A DNA stretch of 5,806 nucleotides from a bacterium (GTDB lineage Bacteria > Desulfobacterota > Deferrisomatia > Deferrisomatales > BM512), in NCBI GenBank assembly GCA_009724975.1, contig SRXB01000142.1, forward strand, positions 1 through 5,806. The letters are read 5' to 3'. Both the position numbers and the translations under genes were made by a program. Positions 1 to 5,197 of the stretch are shown here, piece by piece; positions within the stretch are counted from its first letter, which is position 1, and the number at the start of each line of letters is the position of its first letter. The notes beneath the pieces are model-generated. The model saw nothing but the letters and a program-made list of their open reading frames with translations, searched no databases and was not told the origin of the DNA.

Positions 1-1
1 C

Positions 2-823
2 GTCAAACATGCGGCGCTTGACGAGGGTTGCGGGGCTTGCCACGATCCGCACGCCGGTTTCGGCAAAGGATTCTTGCGGGCGGAAATGAAGGGGCTTTGC
101 AAGCAGTGCCACGGCGACAAGGCAGCCCAGGGCAAGGTCGTCCATCAGGCCCTAGACGAAGGCTGCAACGCGTGCCACAAGCCGCACGCATCCAAAAACA
201 AAAAACTCCTCAACTCCCCGGTTGACGCACTTTGCAAGGATTGCCACTCGATTCCAGGCAAAGAGGGGGCGATACCGCACACGGGCCTGGCCGAGGGCTG
301 CTCTTCTTGCCACAAACCGCACAGTTCGCCGAACAAAAAGCTCCTCACCAAGGATGCGGGCGCGCTCTGCCTTGATTGCCACTCCGACCCGAAAACGGCG
401 GGCAAGGTCCACACAGCTATTGACGAGGGCTGCGGCGCCTGCCATAAGCCCCACGGCTCGGACCAGAAAAACCTCCTAACCGCCTCCGGCGACAAACTCT
501 GCCTCGGTTGCCACAAAGATCCGGCGGCTGGCAAGAAGATGCGCCACGACGGGCTTGACGACGGGTGCTCGGGCTGCCACAAGCCCCACGCCTCCAAAGA
601 AGAGCCCCTTTTGAAAAAACCGGTCAACGAGCTTTGCAAGGCCTGTCACGCAACCCACAAAAAGCACGTCCTTGAGGCGAAACACGCAAAAGCCTTCCCC
701 GGCGGGAAATTTCCCGTTTCCGGAGCGGAGATGGCCTGCACCGGTTGCCATGCGCCGCACGCCTCGGATGAAAAACATCTTTATGCAAAGCCGGAAAAAG
801 ATCTTTGCAGTTCATGCCACTAG
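2..823 (+). CDS. Multihaem c-type cytochrome with doubled CXXCH repeats (5' end outside the window)
   Basis: Exported electron-transfer protein of the doubled-CXXCH type. The frame is open from base 2, so the true start and signal peptide lie upstream; a start at TTG 74 would cut through a repeat unit and is rejected. The visible 273 residues hold 12 CXXCH haem sites, with first Cys at residues 10, 33, 55, 78, 100, 123, 144, 167, 189, 212, 246 and 269. Pairs recur every 44-45 residues with the pattern DEGCxxCHKPHAS...LL...LCxxCH. Each unit also has two other His, one about seven residues before the first Cys and one in KPH, enough for bis-His ligation of every haem (inference). The last unit is 12 residues longer. 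Translation stops directly after the final CSSCH. The protein is Lys-rich, has no visible transmembrane segment, and its location (periplasm, cell surface or extracellular) cannot be told. A strong terminator follows. Family call is firm; the specific role is unknown. Confidence 0.93.
   Translation, partial: VKHAALDEGCGACHDPHAGFGKGFLRAEMKGLCKQCHGDKAAQGKVVHQALDEGCNACHKPHASKNKKLLNSPVDALCKDCHSIPGKEGAIPHTGLAEGCSSCHKPHSSPNKKLLTKDAGALCLDCHSDPKTAGKVHTAIDEGCGACHKPHGSDQKNLLTASGDKLCLGCHKDPAAGKKMRHDGLDDGCSGCHKPHASKEEPLLKKPVNELCKACHATHKKHVLEAKHAKAFPGGKFPVSGAEMACTGCHAPHASDEKHLYAKPEKDLCSSCH
29..820 (+). repeat. Six in-frame ~135-base tandem repeats, each encoding a two-haem module
   Basis: The first Cys codons of successive units lie at 29, 164, 299, 431, 566 and 737, giving spacings of 135, 135, 132, 135 and 171 bases. 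Each unit encodes two CXXCH sites 22-23 residues apart, so haem sites are almost evenly spaced. Repeats are clear in protein (DEGC, CHKPHAS, LC) but diverged in DNA, which points to old duplications under protein-level selection. At least one more unit may lie upstream of the window. Confidence 0.9.
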
Positions 824-833
824 CCCGAAACAT

Positions 834-862
834 AGATGGGCGGCCCTCGGGCCGCCCATTTT
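834..862 (+). terminator. Rho-independent terminator of the multihaem cytochrome gene
   Basis: Perfect 10-bp stem, ATGGGCGGCC (836-845) with GGCCGCCCAT (850-859), loop CTCG, then T residues to 862. It can be extended by a G-T and an A-T pair at its base. It begins 10 bases after the cytochrome stop codon. The T run is short, but the stem is very GC-rich. Confidence 0.85.
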
Positions 863-881
863 CACGTAGCTTAAACTGAAA

Positions 882-1457
882 ATGGGCTCCATCATCACCG
901 GCCTTGAATCCATACAAAAGCGCATGGCGGGCTATGAGCGAAAGGTTTTGCCCCCGCTCGGCCTGACTCCCGCCGCCATAACCCTTCCCCTCGTTTTCAG
1001 TGAAAAAGAGTCCCTGGATGTTATCTTCACCCTACGCTCCCTTAGCGTGGAGCACCATAAGGGTGAAATCTCCTTCCCGGGCGGCAAAATCGAACCTTAC
1101 GACAAGAGCGAGGTGGCTGCGGCGCTTCGCGAGACTTTCGAGGAGACCGGCATAGAGCCTGCCAACGCCACGGTACTGGGCCTTTTGGATGATCACATCT
1201 CAATTAGCGGTTTTCTCGTCACCCCCGTGGTTGTCTTCATATCCGGCGAGCGCTGCGGATTTTGCCCCGAGCCGGGCGAGGTCAGGGAAATATTTTCCGT
1301 TCCTCTCGCGCATCTGGCGGACAGGTCAAATTACATAAACCAAAATCACCGGACGAGAAGCGCCGATTTCCATGAATTTCACTACGGCGACAAGCGAATC
1401 TGGGGGCTAACCGCCTCTGTTTTGCACCGATTTTTGCAGATAGCGATTGACTTTTGA
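882..1457 (+). CDS. Nudix hydrolase, probable CoA pyrophosphatase (NudL/NUDT7 type)
   Basis: Members of this family hydrolyse the pyrophosphate bond of CoA and its derivatives, giving 3',5'-ADP and 4'-phosphopantetheine, in the cytoplasm with Mg2+ or Mn2+. The 191 residues match the usual length. The CoA-type signature covers residues 51-68 (LRS...HHKGEISFPGG) and runs into the Nudix box, residues 67-91, ending RETFEETGI with metal-binding E84, E87 and E88. The box has one residue more between Gly and Arg than the canonical GX5EX7RE, as in E. coli NudL. LDDHISISGFLVTP (102-115) and IWGLTASVL (173-181) are also typical. ATG 882 is the first ATG after an in-frame stop at 867; it has no clear Shine-Dalgarno, and the next ATG (924) has none either. 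It heads a three-gene run. Substrate is inferred from family; other nucleotide substrates are possible. Confidence 0.87.
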   Translation: MGSIITGLESIQKRMAGYERKVLPPLGLTPAAITLPLVFSEKESLDVIFTLRSLSVEHHKGEISFPGGKIEPYDKSEVAAALRETFEETGIEPANATVLGLLDDHISISGFLVTPVVVFISGERCGFCPEPGEVREIFSVPLAHLADRSNYINQNHRTRSADFHEFHYGDKRIWGLTASVLHRFLQIAIDF

Positions 1458-1470
1458 CGGACTGCCGGAA

Positions 1471-1962
1471 ATGACAGAAGATAAAAACACCCTTTTTGGC
1501 GAATTCGTGCTTCTTGACCAGCGGGCGAGAGCTCTTCTGGGCGAATTTTACGGCTGGCTAAAGTCGCAGGAAGGCACGGGACTCCCCGCCGAGGAGGCCA
1601 GCGCGCTCGCCCACCACGCAGACAGGTACCTGCGCGATTTTCTGGTGGACATCCTTGAGACTGAGCCGGAAAAATCATCCCTGGCGGCGGTTCGTTCATA
1701 CCTAAGCAACTGGTATATAATAAATACCCTTGAACCGACATTCGCACAGATGGAGGAGATAGCGAAGGCGCTTTTGCTCTACCACAGGTGGGCGAATCTG
1801 AAGGGTCTTGTTGATATGGCCACTCTCGGCGAAGTCGAGAAGGCGCTTTTGGACAAAAAATTCTTCACGGGTAGACTTGAGTCTTTCTGGGAGCTGGACG
1901 AGAAGGGCATAACAGCATGGAGAGAGGTGGACGACTATCGAAGGCCGTCGCGGCTTCAGTGA
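1471..1962 (+). CDS. Uncharacterised helical protein of 163 residues
   Basis: I do not recognise this protein. It lies 13 bases after the Nudix stop and its 3' end overlaps the next gene by 46 bases, so it is very probably co-transcribed with both. It has no signal peptide, transmembrane segment, CXXCH site or metal-binding cluster, so it should be cytoplasmic. Composition is acidic with heptad-like Leu, Ala and Glu spacing over most of the length, suggesting an all-helical fold. The aromatic-rich centre SYLSNWYIINTLEP (77-90) and the LLLYHRWANLKGLVD stretch (101-115) look like a conserved core, but I cannot compare homologues. ATG 1471 is preferred; a TTG at 1447 would add eight residues and sit inside the Nudix gene. 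The coding call rests on the long open frame, tight packing and codon use like its neighbours. Confidence 0.75.
   Translation: MTEDKNTLFGEFVLLDQRARALLGEFYGWLKSQEGTGLPAEEASALAHHADRYLRDFLVDILETEPEKSSLAAVRSYLSNWYIINTLEPTFAQMEEIAKALLLYHRWANLKGLVDMATLGEVEKALLDKKFFTGRLESFWELDEKGITAWREVDDYRRPSRLQ
1901..1907 (+). promoter_or_regulatory. Ribosome binding site for the monohaem cytochrome, inside the upstream gene
   Basis: AGAAGGG lies nine bases before ATG 1917. It supports that start over GTG 1959, which overlaps the upstream stop codon (GTGA) but would remove the basic N-terminal part of the signal peptide. Confidence 0.65.
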
Positions 1963-2195
1963 TTTTCGCCCTTTTCATTTGGGCGCCCGGCTGCTCTTCG
2001 TCCCGCTCGGAGGAGGAAGCTCTTTTCGAGCGAGTATGCGGCCTTTGCCATTCCACAGATAAGGTGATGGCAAAACACAAGAGCCGCGATGAGTGGCGGC
2101 GAACTGTAAACGCGATGGTTCAAAGCGGAGCGCGGGCAACCCCCGAGGAGGCCGAGCGCATAACCGAATTCCTTTACGCAAAATATCCTGAATGA
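1917..2195 (+). CDS. Small monohaem cytochrome c lipoprotein
   Basis: Small electron carrier tethered to a membrane on the periplasmic side. Residues 1-9 are basic (R3, R6, K9), residues 10-22 hydrophobic, and a lipobox-like APGC places the lipidated Cys at 26; Ala at -3 and Pro at -2 depart from the usual LxGC form, so lipidation is likely rather than certain. Serine at +2 fits outer-membrane sorting by the E. coli rule. The single haem site is C41-GLC-H45. Pattern W60...V64-x-x-M67...G71 resembles small class I cytochromes in which that Met is the sixth ligand; M51 or H54 are alternatives. The mature part is only about 66 residues, short for class I. The gene overlaps the unknown helical protein by 46 bases in another frame, consistent with translational coupling, and ends at a bidirectional terminator. 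Redox partner is unknown. Confidence 0.85.
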   Translation: MERGGRLSKAVAASVIFALFIWAPGCSSSRSEEEALFERVCGLCHSTDKVMAKHKSRDEWRRTVNAMVQSGARATPEEAERITEFLYAKYPE

Positions 2196-2224
2196 AAAAG
2201 GCCGCCCAGTTGGGCGGCCTTTTT
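2195..2224. terminator. Bidirectional Rho-independent terminator between convergent operons
   Basis: Perfect inverted repeat: 14 bases at 2195-2208 (A5 then GGCCGCCCA) pair with 2211-2224 (TGGGCGGCC then T5), with a GT centre. Read from the left it is a GC stem followed by T5; read from the right it is the same. It lies six bases before the stop end of the hydrogenase protease gene and its first base is the last base of the cytochrome stop codon, so it serves both operons. Confidence 0.93.
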
Positions 2225-2230
2225 GCTTGC

Positions 2231-2722
2231 CTAATGTATCTCGTGCCCCCACTCGGCGAGGATTTGAACCATCAAATCCACCGCAGGGGCTATGGATTGC
2301 GCCACGTGGGGGGTGAGTTCGGTTCCAAGCCCTATCGTCACTCCCTCTATTCCCACCACCGTCATTCTTGCGGGCATTCTCTCCTGTAGCCGAAGTACCG
2401 CTATCAGGTCCTTGAGCCCCATCTGGTGGGGGGAGAGGCACTTGGCGAAGACTGTCTCTATCTCCTCGGCCTCCACCCGTATAACTTCCCCGGGTTTTTT
2501 GCCCCTCATCACGCAATCCACGATGAGGATGTTTTCATAACCTTCCATATATGCCAGAAGGTCGAGGCCCAGCGTGCCTCCGTCCATGACTTCGATGTCG
2601 CCGGGCAGGGTGCGGGTTTTCTTGAGAAGGTCCAGGGCAACCAGGCCCGCCGAATCGTCGGTCATCACCAGGTTGCCCAGACCTAACACCAAAGTACGTT
2701 TATTCCTCCAGGTTTGGGTCAC
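2231..2722 (-). CDS. hyaD: HyaD/HybD-family [NiFe] hydrogenase maturation endopeptidase
   Basis: Cytoplasmic endopeptidase that removes the C-terminal tail of the hydrogenase large subunit after nickel insertion, allowing the active site to close. The 163 residues match HybD in length and motif order: GLGNLVMTDDSAG (14-26), DGGTLGLDLL (47-56), ILIVDCV (65-71), SPHQMGLKDL (97-106) and GIEG (124-127). By alignment from memory with E. coli HybD, the nickel-binding residues E16, D62 and H93 correspond to D23, D69 and H99, so the first is Asp here. It is the last gene of the operon and follows its substrate and the cytochrome b. GTG 2722 overlaps the cytochrome b gene by 23 bases; a TTG at 2692, downstream of GGAGG at 2705-2709, would give a shorter N-terminus closer to that of HybD. 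Also called hupD, or hyaP in Geobacter. Family assignment is secure; start and symbol less so. Confidence 0.93.
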   Translation of the reverse strand: MTQTWRNKRTLVLGLGNLVMTDDSAGLVALDLLKKTRTLPGDIEVMDGGTLGLDLLAYMEGYENILIVDCVMRGKKPGEVIRVEAEEIETVFAKCLSPHQMGLKDLIAVLRLQERMPARMTVVGIEGVTIGLGTELTPHVAQSIAPAVDLMVQILAEWGHEIH

Positions 2723-3365
2723 CGTACTTTATTCCGTTGAACATGCTGCCGCTTGTGCCGTCGCGTTCGGCGACGTCCGAGATCCACATGGCGTATACGT
2801 GGAACATCGCAAAGGCGATGAAGACGTAGGTCATAAAGTAGTGGATGAGGCGGACGTAGCCGTTGCTCATGAAGCCGAAGACCCAGCCGGTGAGGCCGTA
2901 GGCGGTTCCGGCGACGTCATACTGCCCGAAGAGGGCGAAGCCGGAGATTATCTGGTAGGCCGCGCAAAAGAAGAGGCCCAGATACGCCATGAGCGCCATC
3001 GAGTTGTGACCGAGGCGGGGCGGCATGCGGGGAGTTATTAGAGTGTAGTACTTCAGGACCGCGACCAGATTTTCGCGGCCGCTGGCGTAGGTGAAGGGGA
3101 CGAAGGTGCGAAGCCTTGCGTACTTGTTGCCGATGATGCCCCAGATTATGCGTCCGATGACGCCGATCATAAGGGCCCAGCCGCAAACGAAGTGCACAAG
3201 GCGCATCTTGCCCATGATGAAGGCTTCCGGCATCTCGGCGGAAGCCAGGAAGGGATAGTGTATGTATATCCCCGTGATGCAAAGAAGCGTAATCGCCAGG
3301 AAATTGACCCAGTGGATGACCCTTACCGGGAATTCCCAGACCTTGACGGCTTTCATGACGCTCAT
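2700..3365 (-). CDS. cybH: [NiFe] hydrogenase b-type cytochrome subunit (HyaC/HupC/CybH)
   Basis: Integral membrane dihaem cytochrome b that anchors the hydrogenase dimer and passes electrons from its iron-sulfur chain to the quinone pool. The 221 residues show four hydrophobic helices, near 16-36, 55-78, 122-146 and 172-195. Haem-ligand candidates are in the expected places: H18 (VIHW) in helix 1, H58 (RLVHF) in helix 2, and H175 (RLIHY) and H189 (FHVY) in helix 4. The opening VWEFPVRVIHWVNF and the end SGSMFNGIKYGDPN also fit the family. ATG 3365 is chosen because GGGAGGAG sits six bases before it; the second Met (3356) would be too far from that site. The gene lies 18 bases after the large-subunit stop and overlaps the protease gene by 23 bases. 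In Geobacter naming this position is hyaB; in E. coli naming it is hyaC. Confidence 0.95.
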   Translation of the reverse strand: MSVMKAVKVWEFPVRVIHWVNFLAITLLCITGIYIHYPFLASAEMPEAFIMGKMRLVHFVCGWALMIGVIGRIIWGIIGNKYARLRTFVPFTYASGRENLVAVLKYYTLITPRMPPRLGHNSMALMAYLGLFFCAAYQIISGFALFGQYDVAGTAYGLTGWVFGFMSNGYVRLIHYFMTYVFIAFAMFHVYAMWISDVAERDGTSGSMFNGIKYGDPNLEE

Positions 3366-3371
3366 CGCGAA

Positions 3372-3379
3372 CTCCTCCC
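3372..3379 (-). promoter_or_regulatory. Strong Shine-Dalgarno for the cytochrome b gene
   Basis: Minus-strand GGGAGGAG lies in the 18-base gap between the large-subunit stop and ATG 3365, six bases from the start. It fixes the first Met, not the fourth, as the start. Confidence 0.8.
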
Positions 3380-3383
3380 GGTC

Positions 3384-5153
3384 CTAAAGGACCTTCACCT
3401 GGGTAAGTTCCTTGCCATCCTCGTCAAGGACGTGCACGGCGCAGGCCAGGCACGGGTCGTAGGAGTGAATGGTGCGCAGAATCTCGATCGGTTTTTCCGG
3501 GTCCGCGATGGGGGTGCCGACGAGGGCGGCCTCGTACGGGCCTCTCTGGCCTTTCGCGTCGCGGGGGCCGGCGTTCCAGGTGGAGGGGACGACGGCCTGG
3601 AAGTTGGCGATCTTGGTGTCCTTGATGTTGACCCAGTGGCTGAGGGTGCCGCGGGGCGCTTCGTGGAAGCCGACGCCGCGGGCCTCTTTGGGCCAGCTGG
3701 CGGGATCCCACTTTTCGCCCGCGTGGGTTTTGAGGTCGCCGGTTTTGATGTTGGCGGCGAGCATGTCGAGCCATTCAAGGTTTTTCTTGGCGCAGATGAG
3801 GGTTTCGATGCCGCGCGCTGCCGTTCTGCCAAGGGTGGAGAAGAGGGCGGCGGCGGGTACGCCGAGGTCGGAGAGGACGAGGTCGATGACGGCCTTGAAG
3901 TCCTTGTCGCCCTGGGCGTAGGCCACGAGGCAGCGGGCAAGGGGGCCGACTTCGGCGGGGCGGTCCTGGTAGCGGGGGGATTTGACCCAGGAGTACTTGT
4001 TGTCGGTGTCGAGGTATTCGTACTTGCCGTCGCCCGGGCTGGGGCCGGTGTAGTTCTCCTTGGTTTCGCCGACGAAGGGGTTGAGGCCCTTGGCGTCGCC
4101 GCCCGCGTAGGAGTACCAGGAGTGGGTTATGTATTCGGTGATGTCCTCGGCCTTTACGGGGTGGACGGTGGGGAAGGTGCCGACGGTGACGCGGCCGGGC
4201 TTGAGCCAGAGGGCCTTGTCGTTGTGCTTGGCCGCGGCGCGGGTCGGGTAGTCGCCGAAGGAGATGAAGTCGAACTGGCCGCCGCCGCCGCCGATTGCGC
4301 CCCAGTCCTTGTAGAAGGGGGCCACGGCGAGGAGGTCGGGGATGTAGACCTGCTCGACGAAGTTCTTGGCGTCCACCAGAAGCTTGCGGATGTAGGCTAT
4401 CATGTCGGCGTTGACGGCGTTTTGGCTGTTGGGGTCAACGGGCATGGAGATGCCGCCCACGAGGAAAGACTGCGGGTGGGGGTTCTTGGAGCCGAGCATG
4501 GCGTGGATCTTGATGACTTCGCGCTGCCAGTCGAGGGCTTCGAGGTAGTGGGCGACCGCCATGAGGTTGGCCTCGGCGGGGAGTTTGTAGGCCTTGTGGC
4601 CCCAGTATGCGTTTGCGAAGGGCCCAAGCCTGCCGGTTCCGGCGAAGGCGGCGACGCGCTTCTGGATCGTTTCGAAGTAAGAGGCGCTTCCCTTGGCGTA
4701 GGGGCGGTTGCCGAGGACGCCGACGGCGTATTTCTTGGCGACGGCGTCGGCCAGGGCGGCGGTCTTGACGGGGTCGGCGGAGAGGGCCGAGACGATGTCA
4801 ACCCAGTCAAGGGCGTGGAGGTGGTAGAAGTGGATGACGTGGTCCTGGACGACCTGGATGCCGATCATGATATTGCGGAGAAGCTCGGCGTTCAGGGGGA
4901 CGGTGATGTCGAGGGCGTCTTCCACGGCGCGGACGGAGGCGATGGAGTGGACGGTGGTGCAGACGCCGCAGAAACGCTGGGTCCAGTACCACAGTTCGCG
5001 GGGGTCGCGGCCCTTCATTATCTCTTCGATGCCGCGCCACATGGTGCAGGCGCTCCAAGCGTCTTTTATCACGCCGTTTTCGACCACGGCCTCGATGCGA
5101 AGGTGGCCTTCGATTCGAGTCAGCGGATCAACAACTATCTTCTTATTGGCCAT
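3384..5153 (-). CDS. hyaB: [NiFe] hydrogenase large (catalytic) subunit, group 1 uptake type
   Basis: Carries the NiFe(CN)2CO site that splits H2 into protons and electrons. The 589 residues match group 1 large subunits. RIEGH (13-17) contains the proton-transfer Glu, E15. The N-terminal metal motif is RFCGVCTTVH with C62 and C65; Phe at 61 replaces the more usual Ile or Ala. MWRGIEEIMKGRDPR (38-52) and DHVIHFYHLHALDWVD (104-119) resemble E. coli HyaB/HybC-type enzymes. The C-terminal motif DPCLACAVH supplies C568 and C571; cleavage after H574 would release 15 residues, implying dependence on a maturation protease, which is encoded two genes downstream. ATG 5153 follows AGAAGGAG at nine bases. 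The dimer should be exported with the Tat-targeted small subunit. The third codon position is very GC-rich, more so than in the plus-strand genes. Also called hupL or hyaL. Confidence 0.97.
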   Translation of the reverse strand: MANKKIVVDPLTRIEGHLRIEAVVENGVIKDAWSACTMWRGIEEIMKGRDPRELWYWTQRFCGVCTTVHSIASVRAVEDALDITVPLNAELLRNIMIGIQVVQDHVIHFYHLHALDWVDIVSALSADPVKTAALADAVAKKYAVGVLGNRPYAKGSASYFETIQKRVAAFAGTGRLGPFANAYWGHKAYKLPAEANLMAVAHYLEALDWQREVIKIHAMLGSKNPHPQSFLVGGISMPVDPNSQNAVNADMIAYIRKLLVDAKNFVEQVYIPDLLAVAPFYKDWGAIGGGGGQFDFISFGDYPTRAAAKHNDKALWLKPGRVTVGTFPTVHPVKAEDITEYITHSWYSYAGGDAKGLNPFVGETKENYTGPSPGDGKYEYLDTDNKYSWVKSPRYQDRPAEVGPLARCLVAYAQGDKDFKAVIDLVLSDLGVPAAALFSTLGRTAARGIETLICAKKNLEWLDMLAANIKTGDLKTHAGEKWDPASWPKEARGVGFHEAPRGTLSHWVNIKDTKIANFQAVVPSTWNAGPRDAKGQRGPYEAALVGTPIADPEKPIEILRTIHSYDPCLACAVHVLDEDGKELTQVKVL

Positions 5154-5162
5154 TGGGTTTTT

Positions 5163-5168
5163 CTCCTT
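5163..5168 (-). promoter_or_regulatory. Shine-Dalgarno for the hydrogenase large subunit
   Basis: Minus-strand AAGGAG sits nine bases before ATG 5153, within the 44-base spacer after the small-subunit stop. It supports separate, strong initiation on the shared transcript. Nothing else is seen in that spacer. Confidence 0.7.
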
Positions 5169-5197
5169 CTATCTCAAGTCTTTGTGATCGCGGTTGA

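Noticed and set aside
145..639. Minus-strand open frame opposite the multihaem cytochrome
   Set aside because: It mirrors the cytochrome repeats (periodic Trp-Gln patterns from reversed CXXCH codons) and has no independent motif; an antisense artefact of the repeat.
29..820. Possible CRISPR-like or other non-coding direct repeat array
   Set aside because: The periodicity is about 135 bases, diverged in DNA and fully explained by in-frame haem-binding protein modules.
74..823. Start of the cytochrome at TTG 74
   Set aside because: The frame is open to the left edge and already contains a CXXCH site at residues 10-14 in register with the later repeats, and no signal peptide follows TTG 74.
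1956..2516. Minus-strand open frame across the convergent junction
   Set aside because: It runs through the bidirectional terminator and overlaps both the haem lipoprotein and the protease, each with clear motifs; its product has no recognisable domain.
4278..4292. Run of five GCC units (five Gly codons on the minus strand)
   Set aside because: A short in-frame Gly stretch within the large subunit; too short to treat as a functional repeat or a phase-variable tract, and a change by one unit would keep the frame.
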